DNA of 64,000 bases, taken from NCBI GenBank assembly GCA_018814305.1, contig JAHJAA010000043.1, forward strand, positions 98,581-162,580, given 5' to 3'. The notes beneath the pieces were generated by a model. That model was given only the letters and a program-made list of their open reading frames with translations. It had not been told where the DNA came from and made no database searches. The stretch's first letter is position 1; each line of letters begins with the position of its first letter. Positions 54,831 to 62,983 of the stretch are shown here, one piece after another. The translations under genes were made by a program, and so were the position numbers. Source of the stretch: Pseudomonadota bacterium (lineage in GTDB: Bacteria > Desulfobacterota > Desulfobulbia > Desulfobulbales > JAGXFP01).

Positions 54831-57152
54831 ATGATAAACCAAAAGAACCCGGCGGGATCCTTCCTGATTTTCTTGCTGTTTTTCTTTATGGTCGTGCAGC
54901 CAGTCCTGGCCGCTTTTCCTGGCTTAGCTCCCGAAACCAAACCCCAAGCGGCAGCCCCGGTCACCGTTGAAACCCTCGCCCTGCGCACCACGGCCATCCA
55001 GCAAAAAATCAAGGTGATCGGTGACCGGATCGGTGCCGCCAAAAATATGGAAAACGAGGCCACGGCTAATCGATTTGCCATGAGCCTGGAAGATCTTACA
55101 CTCCGGACGACTGTTTTACGGGAAACCGAGATCATCTATCAACGGCAGCTGGCGGCCCTGACCAAACAGGAATCCCTGCAAAATGAGCTGATCATACTAG
55201 ACGAAAATGGTGCCCAGGGCACTGACAAAACCATCAGCCAGAGGCCGCCTTACTCCCTTAATGTTTATGATTATTATTTTGAACAGCTCGCCAATTCGAC
55301 CCGCCAGATTGAGGTTGCCGCCCAGGCCCTTACCGTTGGCAAAAAATTATTGTTGGAGGCCAATGAAACGTTGCTGGGCGCGGAAAAAAAACTCCGGGCC
55401 CTGGCGGAAACAACCCAGAAAGATACGGCTGCCGGGGAATGGCAGAAACTTCTGGCCGATGACGGCAAAGAATTGGCTCAGGCCCGAATTGACTTGCTCC
55501 TGCTCAACGCAGACAACTACGGACTAGAGCTTAAACGGGCTGAACTGAAACGAAATATCGATCAGCAGAATATCAGCTGGCTTAAGGAAAACCTCACTTT
55601 CAGCGAGGAGGAACTCGCCGGTCATCTGGAGAGCATTGATGCACGCCGCGATGAACTGGAACAGCGGATCGACAAACTGCTGTTTGAGCAGAATATCGCC
55701 GAAAATAAGTGGCTGGCCGCCCAGCGGCAGGTTGATCCGACCCAACCCCCGGATGAAAGAAAATCGGCCATCGACACGGCCTACCTGCAGGCACGTGAGG
55801 CTTGGCGCGAAACCTATCTCCAGGTAATCAGTCATAACAGTTCAATGTTGCAGCTGTTAAATCGGGAGGCGCAACTATGGCAGCGGCGTTACGCGTATTT
55901 AAAGAAAGAAACCCCGGCTGGTGAGCTCAAAAACTGGCGCAATGAGGCCCGGGTTGAAATCGAAGCCCTGGGCCGGACCATGGCCCTGCAGCAGAGCCTC
56001 CAGAACAATGTTCAGGCGAAAATCGCCGCAACAAAACTCCAGTTGAGTAAAGAAAATATTGATCCGGAGGTCAATAGTCATATCGAATCAACTATCCAGG
56101 CCCTGAGTAAGCTCGGGGAAAGAAACTTTGAGTATCTCTCTGTGCTGCAGGGGGCCAGCGAACTGAACCAGCGCCTGCTTCTGGCAATCGACGAGCATCT
56201 GCAGGAATTTAATTTGGGCGAGCAGGTGGACGTGGTCATGGCCACGATCAAAGGAGTCTGGACATATGAATTGTTTGTTGTCGATACCCAAGGGGTGACG
56301 ATTGGCAAAACCTGTATCGCCTTGATTATCCTGATCGTTGGCATCATGTTTGCCGGTTTTTTCACCCGCTGGCTCCATCGGCGAATGTTATTGCGTTTAA
56401 AGATGGGCGTTCACGCCACCGCGATCACTGAAAAGCTCACCTACTATATCACCCTCCTGATGGTGATCTTTATTGCCATGCGCTCGGTTAATATTCCGAT
56501 GACCGCCTTCGCATTTCTGGGTGGCGCCGTGGCCATCGGGGCCGGCTTCGGAGCCCAGAAGCTGATCAATAACTTCATTAGCGGTTTCATCCTGATGGTC
56601 GAACAGCCGATCAGGGTCGGTGATCTGGTCCAGATGGACACCTATCTCGGCCGAATCGAAGACATCGGCGTGCGTAGCACCAAGGTCCTCACCTTTGACA
56701 ATGTCCAGTTGCTGGTGCCCAACAGCTATTTCCTGGAGAACAACATCATCAACTGGACCCATAATGACAATATGGTCCGGGCCAGGGTCACGGTCGGTGT
56801 CGTCTACGGCAGCGCCACCAAGTTGGTTAAAAAACAACTGCTCGAGGCCGCCGCTGAACATGGGGAAATCCTGAAGGACCCGGAGCCGTTCGTGCTGTTT
56901 GAAGATTTTGGCGATAACTCCCTGGTTTTTACCCTCTATTTCTGGATTCTGGTGGCCCGGGTGATGGATAAGAAACGCATCGAAAGTGATATCCGTTTCA
57001 TAGTCGAGAAGCTTTTCCAGGATGAAAATCTGGTGATTGCCTTTCCGCAACGGGATGTGCATCTCGACAGCAGCCGCCCTCTGGAGATAAAAATCATCAA
57101 GGAAGAAGGCGGCGAAAGTGGGAGTGACCAACAACCCTGCGAGAGCGCATAA
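54831..57152 (+). CDS. Large MscS-family mechanosensitive channel (MscK/MscM-like)
   Basis: A protein of about 773 residues from the ATG at 54831 (GAGG 9 nt upstream), which gives a clean signal peptide (FLIFLLFFFMVVQPVLAAF). Residues 40-470 are a periplasmic, strongly coiled-coil domain. Membrane helices follow (GKTCIALIILIVGIMFAGFF and beyond), then the MscS pore and beta domain: AVAIGAGFGAQKLINNFISG, FILMVEQPIRVGDLVQMD, VQLLVPNSYFLENNIINWTH. The architecture is like MscK/YjeP but shorter. A good terminator follows. It is the second MscS-type channel of the window and has no enhancer/sigma-54 element of its own. Confidence 0.9.
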   Translation: MINQKNPAGSFLIFLLFFFMVVQPVLAAFPGLAPETKPQAAAPVTVETLALRTTAIQQKIKVIGDRIGAAKNMENEATANRFAMSLEDLTLRTTVLRETEIIYQRQLAALTKQESLQNELIILDENGAQGTDKTISQRPPYSLNVYDYYFEQLANSTRQIEVAAQALTVGKKLLLEANETLLGAEKKLRALAETTQKDTAAGEWQKLLADDGKELAQARIDLLLLNADNYGLELKRAELKRNIDQQNISWLKENLTFSEEELAGHLESIDARRDELEQRIDKLLFEQNIAENKWLAAQRQVDPTQPPDERKSAIDTAYLQAREAWRETYLQVISHNSSMLQLLNREAQLWQRRYAYLKKETPAGELKNWRNEARVEIEALGRTMALQQSLQNNVQAKIAATKLQLSKENIDPEVNSHIESTIQALSKLGERNFEYLSVLQGASELNQRLLLAIDEHLQEFNLGEQVDVVMATIKGVWTYELFVVDTQGVTIGKTCIALIILIVGIMFAGFFTRWLHRRMLLRLKMGVHATAITEKLTYYITLLMVIFIAMRSVNIPMTAFAFLGGAVAIGAGFGAQKLINNFISGFILMVEQPIRVGDLVQMDTYLGRIEDIGVRSTKVLTFDNVQLLVPNSYFLENNIINWTHNDNMVRARVTVGVVYGSATKLVKKQLLEAAAEHGEILKDPEPFVLFEDFGDNSLVFTLYFWILVARVMDKKRIESDIRFIVEKLFQDENLVIAFPQRDVHLDSSRPLEIKIIKEEGGESGSDQQPCESA

Positions 57153-57176
57153 AATGATAGTTCCATGAGAAACCAT

Positions 57177-57214
57177 GGGTTCTAGGAGACTCGTTCTCTG
57201 GGAACCCTTTTGTT
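57177..57214 (+). terminator. Terminator after the large MscS-type gene
   Basis: GGGTTC (57177-57182) pairs with GAACCC (57202-57207), with a partly paired interior, followed by TTTTGTT. Confidence 0.6.
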
Positions 57215-57306
57215 GTGGTGCTACTGGGAAAAAAATGGGCGGCGTTTCCTAAAGCAGATGCGGTTCTTGGATTTATTTAAGAGTCCAGGCGGTTTCTCTC
57301 CAATTC

Positions 57307-57455
57307 CCTCAGTTTGATGAGGGGCCACCATATACTGCGGCTGAAAGGCCCCAGTATTTCTTTTTAGTCTGTCCCCCTGTTGCCTCTCGTTCCTTATCCA
57401 CAATGGCTTCAGTACCTATCTTCGACTCATTTCGACAAGCGGCATGGGGCTTGCA
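57307..57455 (+). promoter_or_regulatory. Tandem-dyad enhancer plus sigma-54 promoter, copy F
   Basis: Site 1 CCTCAGTTTGATGAGG (57307-57322), site 2 CCACCATATACTGCGG (57325-57340), promoter CGGCATGGGGCTTGCA (57440-57455). Site 1 to the -12 C is 147 bp. Predicted transcription begins near 57466, about 184 nt before the ice-binding-like lipoprotein gene. Confidence 0.8.
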
Positions 57456-57521
57456 ATCACTCGTAAGTATGAGATTTTGCACATCCAGTTGATATCGGGA
57501 CGGATCTAAGGAGGTATGCAA

Positions 57522-57596
57522 GTGGATAGAGCAACAACGTCGTCGGCAATGGTGCGGCAAGCCGTTGGCAAAGATGAAAAAAGTAAGGCTGCCTGA
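57522..57596 (+). CDS. Possible 24-residue leader peptide in the copy-F transcript
   Basis: A GTG 6 nt after a perfect AAGGAGGT opens a 24-codon frame (DRATTSSAMVRQAVGKDEKS, then KAA). The same DNA contains two blocks, GGATAGAGCAAC (57524-57535) and AAGCCGTTGGC (57559-57569), identical and in the same order as in the tRNA-Arg at 228-239 and 248-258. It is therefore either a short leader frame or a decayed tRNA-derived fragment. Confidence 0.25.
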   Translation: MDRATTSSAMVRQAVGKDEKSKAA

Positions 57597-57649
57597 ACGG
57601 GGTCTGGAAGATCAAAATAAATAAAAGTCACACACAAGGTAAGATCATC

Positions 57650-59425
57650 ATGAAAATTAATAGAAGTTGTAAAATGTATTTTGGGTTTCTGTCACTTCTG
57701 AGTGTTTTATTCCTGGCCGGTTGCGGAGGCGGCAACGGCAGTTGGGATGGAGGAAACACCGACACCAGCATTGACAGCACTGCACCCACCGTCACCTCTA
57801 CGGCTCCGGTTAACGAGGCAACGGGTGTGGCAATCGGCAACAAACTCACCGCCACCTTCAGTGAGGAGATGGATGGTGCCACGATCAACACAACGACCTT
57901 TACCCTGAAGCAAGGGGCAACGGCGATTAGCGGCATGGTGAGTTATGTCGGCGTCACCGCAATCTTTGCACCGGCCGCCAATCTGACGACCGCCACCAGT
58001 TATACCGCGACAATACGCACGGGTGCCAAAGATCTGGCCGGCAATGCGCTGGCAAGTGACTCGGTGTGGAGTTTTACCACGGGTACTGACCTCGACGTCG
58101 ACACCATCAGCCCCACAGTGACCCTTATTGTTCCTGCTGATGTCGCTATTGATGTCGCAAAGAACATAACGGTCTCCGCCACCTTCAGTGAGGCGATGGA
58201 CCCATCAACGATCACCAACCTGACGTTTACCTTGAAACATGGGGCAACGACGGTTGAGGGCACAGTGACCTATGCCGGCCAGGTTGCAACCTTCAAACCG
58301 ACTCAAATTCTGGCCGCCGACACCGTTTATACCGCCACAATTACCACCGGGACCGCGGATCTCGTAGGCAATGCAGTTGCCGTCGACAAGGTGTGGACCT
58401 TTACAACCGGAGCGGCCCAGGACAGTACAGCGCCATCCGTCACCTCTACTCTACCGGCTGATTACGGCATCAATGTGGCCCTCAGCCAGCGACCTCAGGC
58501 CACCTTCAGTGAGGCCATGGATCCGTTGACCATCACCAATCAGATCTTTACCTTGAAACAAGGGATAACGGCTGTCAATGGCACGGTGACCTATGTCGGT
58601 CTGGTTGCTACCTTTAAGCCGACTCTTCTTCTGGCTAACGATACCACCTATACCGCTACGATTACCACGGCCGCCAAGGATCTTAGCGGCAATGCGCTGA
58701 CCGCCAACAAGGTCTGGACCTTTACAACGATTGGGGCCGGAGCCATGGGTCCGGCACCGGTGGATCTTGGGATGGCCGGTAATTTTGTCCTGCTCACCAA
58801 GACAGGGATTACCACCACCGGCGTCACCGCCATTACCGGCGATATCGGCGTCAGCCCCATTGACAGTACCGGCATGACCGGCTTTGGGGCAACAATGGAT
58901 CCCTCCAATGTATTTTCAACATCGTCTCTGGTGATCGGCAGGTTATATGCCGCCGATTATGCGATGCCGACTCCGACGAACATGACCACTTCCGTAAGTG
59001 ATATGGAAACCGCCTACACCGATGCCGCCGGGCGATCATTGCCCGATTTCACCGAACTTGGCGCCGGAGATATCAGCGGCATGAATCTGGCTCCCGGCCT
59101 CTACAAGTGGGGTACCGGGGTTTTGATAGATCTTAACGGTGTTACCCTTACCGGTGGTGCCAATGACGTCTGGATCTTCCAGATCGCCGACGACCTCACC
59201 GTCAGCAACGGGGCCATTATTACCCTGGCTGGTAATGCTCAGGCCCAGAACGTATTCTGGCAGGTCGGCGGCGGCACCGGCGTAACTCTGGGAACCACGG
59301 TTCAGATGCAGGGCATTATCCTGGCCACCAAAGCCATTACCTTTGACACCGGGGCGACGCTGACCGGCAGGGCTCTGGCTCAGACCAATGTCACCTTGGA
59401 CGCCAACACCATTACGGCCCCGTAA
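57650..59425 (+). CDS. Lipoprotein with three Ig-like (Big_5) repeats and an ice-binding-like DUF3494 domain
   Basis: A 591-residue exported protein. The signal LSLLSVLFLAGC has a good lipobox. Three repeats of about 105 residues follow (each with TFSEEMD or TFSEAMD, YTATI.TGA.DL.GNA and VW(S/T)FTTG), matching bacterial Ig-like domain 5. The C-terminal 210 residues form a DUF3494 domain (AITGDIGVSP, LAPGLYKWGTGVLIDLNGV, NVFWQVGGGTGVTLGTTVQM, GRALAQTNVTLDANTI), the beta-helix fold of many ice-binding and adhesion proteins. Ice binding is not provable here. It sits behind sigma-54 copy F. Confidence 0.87.
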   Translation: MKINRSCKMYFGFLSLLSVLFLAGCGGGNGSWDGGNTDTSIDSTAPTVTSTAPVNEATGVAIGNKLTATFSEEMDGATINTTTFTLKQGATAISGMVSYVGVTAIFAPAANLTTATSYTATIRTGAKDLAGNALASDSVWSFTTGTDLDVDTISPTVTLIVPADVAIDVAKNITVSATFSEAMDPSTITNLTFTLKHGATTVEGTVTYAGQVATFKPTQILAADTVYTATITTGTADLVGNAVAVDKVWTFTTGAAQDSTAPSVTSTLPADYGINVALSQRPQATFSEAMDPLTITNQIFTLKQGITAVNGTVTYVGLVATFKPTLLLANDTTYTATITTAAKDLSGNALTANKVWTFTTIGAGAMGPAPVDLGMAGNFVLLTKTGITTTGVTAITGDIGVSPIDSTGMTGFGATMDPSNVFSTSSLVIGRLYAADYAMPTPTNMTTSVSDMETAYTDAAGRSLPDFTELGAGDISGMNLAPGLYKWGTGVLIDLNGVTLTGGANDVWIFQIADDLTVSNGAIITLAGNAQAQNVFWQVGGGTGVTLGTTVQMQGIILATKAITFDTGATLTGRALAQTNVTLDANTITAP

Positions 59426-59553
59426 GAGGTATGTAAAGAGGAGCGTGAAAGCAAGCACCACTGGGGAGAACGGCTATTATTTCACCCTTGAACCTGTCTC
59501 CCTTTTTGCTTCCCGATAGCTTTATGAATGTTTGATCTAGGAGGAATAACACG

Positions 59554-59733
59554 ATGAAATCCAGTACCAAGAACCAAGCGGAAGGGATGTTTCACAAAGT
59601 GAAGGGCACAATCAAGGAGATTGCCGGCAGTGTCGGCAAAAATCCCGAATTGGCAGACGAAGGTAAGAACGAACAAATGAGCGGCACAATCCAGAAAAAG
59701 ATTGGCGAGATCGAAAAGGTCGTGGGCAAGTAA
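59554..59733 (+). CDS. CsbD family stress-response protein
   Basis: A 59-residue hydrophilic protein (MKSSTKNQAEGMFHKVKGTI...GTIQKKIGEIEKVVGK) with the tandem K-G-x-x-KE/QKK-G pattern of CsbD proteins, which are strongly induced by general stress in many bacteria; the molecular role is unknown. TAGGAGGA lies 8 nt before the ATG. It lies 128 bp after the ice-binding-like gene and may be co-transcribed from copy F. Confidence 0.9.
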   Translation: MKSSTKNQAEGMFHKVKGTIKEIAGSVGKNPELADEGKNEQMSGTIQKKIGEIEKVVGK

Positions 59734-59825
59734 AGCGGTGTCTCGTAATTGCTTGCCTGTATTTGGGGCTGTACCACAACCCCCATACGGTTTGTCAATT
59801 TTTGGAAACTTAGGAGGAGAGTGAC

Positions 59826-59975
59826 ATGTTGTGGACCATATCAGTAATACTGCTGGTTCTGTGGGCGCTCGGATTGGTCAGCAGTCACACCATGGGAGGG
59901 TTCATCCATGTTCTGTTGGTGGTGGCGGTGATCGTTGTGCTGCTCAATATCATTCAGGGCCGCAAAGTTTTGTAG
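59826..59975 (+). CDS. lmo0937-type two-helix mini membrane protein
   Basis: A 49-residue protein of two membrane helices (MLWTISVILLVLWALGLVSS, then FIHVLLVVAVIVVLLNIIQG) joined by HTMGG. It closely matches the lmo0937/DUF5670 family, which accompanies stress genes in many phyla; no mechanism is known. TAGGAGGAG precedes the start. It is one of several tiny envelope proteins in this stretch. Confidence 0.88.
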   Translation: MLWTISVILLVLWALGLVSSHTMGGFIHVLLVVAVIVVLLNIIQGRKVL

Positions 59976-60193
59976 TCCGGTTCCGAGATTTTATTAAAAC
60001 GGTGCGCCATGAGGTGCACCGGAAGTGGATGTGGGGTTGAGGGGCTGTTTAATTGAAGCTCACCGTGGCAGATAAGTGTGAGACTCGGAGTCTCCCTGCA
60101 GTCGCTTACCTCGAGCTGCGGGGAATGCGCCCTGAAAGAAGTGCCCTTGGGGTGCGTTTCACTTTGCATGTTCAGATTACCAAGAGGAACAAA

Positions 60194-60415
60194 ATGAAAA
60201 CACACACCATAGCAGCCGTGCTGCTCATCGCCATAGGGATTGTGGCCTTTGCCTATCAGGGCATCAGTTTCACGACCCGAGAGAAAGTCGTTGATCTGGG
60301 TCCCATTCAGATAGCGGCGGACAAAACAAGAACGATCCCCCTGCCGCCGGTCGTTGGTGGTATTGCGCTGGTGGGTGGCATCGTTTTACTGGTCATGGGC
60401 AAGAAAAAGGCTTGA
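60194..60415 (+). CDS. Small two-helix membrane protein, function unknown
   Basis: A 73-residue protein with an N-terminal helix (IAAVLLIAIGIVAFAYQGI), a periplasmic stretch TTREKVVDLGPIQIAADKTR and a C-terminal helix (VGGIALVGGIVLLVMG). Proteins of this shape with the EKVVDLGPI motif are common near stress genes (recollection); no name is certain. GAGG lies 7 nt before the ATG. Its stop is 1 bp before the next start, so translation is coupled. The upstream 218 bp hold a GAGACTC-G-GAGTCTC palindrome (60080-60094) and nothing else. Confidence 0.75.
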   Translation: MKTHTIAAVLLIAIGIVAFAYQGISFTTREKVVDLGPIQIAADKTRTIPLPPVVGGIALVGGIVLLVMGKKKA

Positions 60416-60416
60416 A

Positions 60417-61532
60417 ATGTTCACCTGTCTCAACTTGATCGGGCTCCGCTTGGGCGCTGCCGTGCTGGTTGCGTGTTTCTATTTTTCGTCTCTCCAGGCG
60501 GAGGCCTCGGATCAGCCCGATGATGCGTTTCTGGTCGGGTATGTTGCCTCCATCCTTGAGCGGGAACTGCTCTGGGAAAGAAACAGCTATGCCGTGAAGG
60601 TTGTCAACGGCTTTGCCACGGTTACCCTGTTTGTGGAGGACCCGATCCGACTGGAAGAGTTGGATATGAAGCTGGGCGCCCTCGACATCATTCAGGGAAT
60701 GAAGTTTGTAGTGAAGTCCGCTCACACCAGGTCCGGACCGGGCAGTCGGTTTATCGGTTTAACCGGCGGAGCGGATTCTTTTCCAACCGGCGATCTGTTC
60801 CGGCCACTTATTGCCGACCCCAAGCAGCCGCAGTTTTTTGTCAGTTTCAATCGATTTGAATCATCGGGGGCGCAATACACCATGGCCTCGGTGGGCTTCG
60901 GAGAGACCTTAGGTTTCTATAAGTTCTACGGAAGTCGCGAGGGAGACGGCCTGCAAATGAGTGTGGTCGGCGGTCTGTTCGCCCAGTTCAATATGAGCAC
61001 TCCTTCCTACAACCTCATCAATGCCGATTATACCATTGGTTTTCCAGTCACCTACCGGCATGGCAACAACTCGCTACGCCTCCGTCTTTACCACCAGAGT
61101 TCGCATCTTGGGGATGAATTCCTCCAGGACGTGAATCCTCCGGAGCGGGTCAATCTGAGTTATGAAGCGGTTGAGTTGCTCTATTCCCTCGAATGGCGCT
61201 GGTTTCGAGCCTACGCCGGCAGTGAATATCTGATCCATAAGGAGCCCAAAGATCTCAAACCGCTGAGTGTTCACTGGGGAATTGAGTATCGTGGTAATAG
61301 GTCGCTGGTCTGGGATGGCAGGCCGATTTGCGGGGTGGATGTTAAGAGTCTGGATGAACATAACTGGTCCAACGATACCAGCGTCAAGGCTGGCCTCGAG
61401 TTCGGTCATGCCGACCTGGGACGGCGTCGTCTGCTTCTCATGGCCGAGTGGTACCAGGGGTTTGATCCCCATGGCCAGTTTTACAATAATAAGGTTCAAT
61501 ATTATGGCTTGGGGGTGTCTCTGGGGTTCTGA
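60417..61532 (+). CDS. Exported DUF1207-like outer-membrane protein with N-terminal BON-like region
   Basis: A 371-residue precursor with a signal peptide (LGAAVLVACFYFSSLQAEAS). Residues 35-105 (AVKVVNGFATVTLFVEDPIR...IIQGMKFVV) resemble a BON phospholipid-binding domain. The remainder is a beta-barrel-like sequence with LRLYHQSSHLGDEFLQDV, the signature of DUF1207, and ends in alternating aromatic strands (VQYYGLGVSLGF). The function is unknown. The start at 60417 follows the previous stop by one base; the frame upstream of it is open but belongs to another gene. Confidence 0.78.
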   Translation: MFTCLNLIGLRLGAAVLVACFYFSSLQAEASDQPDDAFLVGYVASILERELLWERNSYAVKVVNGFATVTLFVEDPIRLEELDMKLGALDIIQGMKFVVKSAHTRSGPGSRFIGLTGGADSFPTGDLFRPLIADPKQPQFFVSFNRFESSGAQYTMASVGFGETLGFYKFYGSREGDGLQMSVVGGLFAQFNMSTPSYNLINADYTIGFPVTYRHGNNSLRLRLYHQSSHLGDEFLQDVNPPERVNLSYEAVELLYSLEWRWFRAYAGSEYLIHKEPKDLKPLSVHWGIEYRGNRSLVWDGRPICGVDVKSLDEHNWSNDTSVKAGLEFGHADLGRRRLLLMAEWYQGFDPHGQFYNNKVQYYGLGVSLGF

Positions 61533-61786
61533 TCGAATTGGGAGAGGCAAGGAAGTATAAAGGGGTGCTTGCTAGCTGGTGCCTGTCGATAACTGGTTAT
61601 TTTCCCGGTCGCTTCGTTGCTTCGTTCTTTGAAAGTGCTCACGGACACCAGGCCGCGGAGTTTATGCCCGGTTGTTTCGGGTGCTTTTCAAAATCTTACT
61701 AGCTCCTTGTTATCGCACAAAAAATCCTCATTTTTGGACAGACACTAGTCTATTTTTATTTCAAACATTTAACAAAGGATACCGTA

Positions 61787-61933
61787 ATGAATATCACCCT
61801 GAGTCTGGCTCCAGTTTTATCGTTGATTTCCGGCGTACTTATTCTGATTGTACCCCGGCTCCTGAACTATATTGTCGCAGTATATCTGATCGTCATAGGA
61901 TTGCTGGGAGTATTCGGTAATGGACATCTATGA
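61787..61933 (+). CDS. DUF3096 family mini membrane protein
   Basis: A 48-residue protein (MNITLSLAPVLSLISGVLIL, then PRLLNYIVAVYLIVIGLLG) with two membrane helices around IVPRLLNY, the pattern of DUF3096. Function is unknown. An AAAGGA ribosome-binding site lies 8 nt upstream. The 254 bp before it show no enhancer/sigma-54 element. Confidence 0.88.
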   Translation: MNITLSLAPVLSLISGVLILIVPRLLNYIVAVYLIVIGLLGVFGNGHL

Positions 61934-62071
61934 TGTCTGATCTCCATGTATGTTTGGGATAACCATTAGGCGTTGGCAGAGCCAAGAAACTTACTGTCAG
62001 GTGAAACGGCTTAATGCAAATTTAAAAAGTTTTCATTGTCGTTCAAGATGAATTCATCAAAGGAGCAAAAT

Positions 62072-62275
62072 ATGAAGCGGATAAAGAAGATCGTTTTGTT
62101 GTTGGGCTGCACAATGCTATTGGTTTCGTTTGTCGGATGCGAGCAAAAGGGGCCGGCTGAAAAAGCAGGTGAAAAACTTGATACCATGTCGAAAAAAGTC
62201 GGTGATAAGGTGCAGGATTCAGTAGATGCCGCCGGCAAGAAAATTGAAGAAACCGGGGAGAAACTACAGAGATAA
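62072..62275 (+). CDS. Small entericidin-like lipoprotein
   Basis: A 67-residue precursor: KRIKKIVLLLGCTMLLVSFV then GC as the probable lipidation site, followed by a charged amphipathic helix (AEKAGEKLDTMSKKVGDKVQ...KKIEETGEKL) with regular heptad-like spacing. Size and layout resemble entericidin/stress lipoproteins, but no specific family is claimed. AAGGAG lies 7 nt before the ATG at 62072. Confidence 0.72.
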   Translation: MKRIKKIVLLLGCTMLLVSFVGCEQKGPAEKAGEKLDTMSKKVGDKVQDSVDAAGKKIEETGEKLQR

Positions 62276-62403
62276 CCCCTACGTAGGTGGAGAAAAAAAT
62301 CTGGACACTTTCCTATTTCGGCCCAAGGTAAATCTAAAATATGGGAGTGGCCGGAATTTCCATTTGTTGGACGAACTACCTACAAAAGCCTTTTAATGAG
62401 CGG

Positions 62404-62556
62404 ACCCTTACTGCAAGTATTGCTGTGAGTAAGACCAGTAAGCTCATTACAACTTAGGACAAATTAATACGTTATGCGGACAAGGCGCTCTACAAGGCAA
62501 AAGCAAAAGAGCAAAAGGGAAAAATCAAAGTTGTATTAGCTGGCTTATCCGGTTGA
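62404..62556 (+). pseudogene. Remnant of a GGDEF (diguanylate cyclase) C terminus
   Basis: The frame reads TLTASIAVSKTSKLITT, an in-frame TAG, then DKLIRYADKALYKAKAKEQK, the classic end of a GGDEF domain (T-S-I-G...ADxALYxAK). The GGDEF signature itself and all upstream parts are missing. It ends 9 bp before the DUF2391-like gene. Confidence 0.7.
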
Positions 62557-62565
62557 GGTCCTCTG

Positions 62566-62961
62566 ATGATTTCTAACTTTAATCTCGAAGACATTAGCCA
62601 GATATCCATCGGCGCTTTTGCTTTGGCTGTTCCTGTCTCGTTTTCAGAAGAGGCTTGGAAATTAGGGGAGTCACTTCCTTCTATTAATCTGTTTTTTATT
62701 TTCACTATATCAATAACTTTTTTGGCCTTTTACGCATACCAAAGCGTATTTCAAGGAAAAATACAAAACAGGATATCCGACTTTGTTATCCGGATCATAA
62801 TTGCTTATTTCATCACAGGTTGCATCGTTGCCCTTGTGTTATTCTCAATAGACAAATTTCCTCTTGTCTCTGAGCCTCTCGTAGCCATCAAGCGGTTGAT
62901 TGTTATTTCTATGCCTGCCTCAATGGGAGCGATCGCTGTTGATGGTCTCGATAAAGAATAA
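62566..62961 (+). CDS. DUF2391-like integral membrane protein
   Basis: A 131-residue protein with three to four membrane helices (IGAFALAVPVSFSEEAWKLG, LFFIFTISITFLAFYAYQSV, IIIAYFITGCIVALVLFSI, and a C-terminal hydrophobic stretch). The combination of SFSEEAWKLGESL and the ending SMGAIAVDGL suggests DUF2391. The function is unknown. A/T content is higher than in the storage genes. It is followed 22 bp later by a PAS kinase gene. Confidence 0.65.
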   Translation: MISNFNLEDISQISIGAFALAVPVSFSEEAWKLGESLPSINLFFIFTISITFLAFYAYQSVFQGKIQNRISDFVIRIIIAYFITGCIVALVLFSIDKFPLVSEPLVAIKRLIVISMPASMGAIAVDGLDKE

Positions 62962-62983
62962 AGTTAAATAAAAAATAAACCTT

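Noticed and set aside
50816..60094. GAGACTC(CGA) as a genome-wide regulatory motif
   Set aside because: The 7-mer occurs about as often as expected by chance in 64 kb; only the 14-base match at 29248 and 31657 is notable and is reported with copy D.
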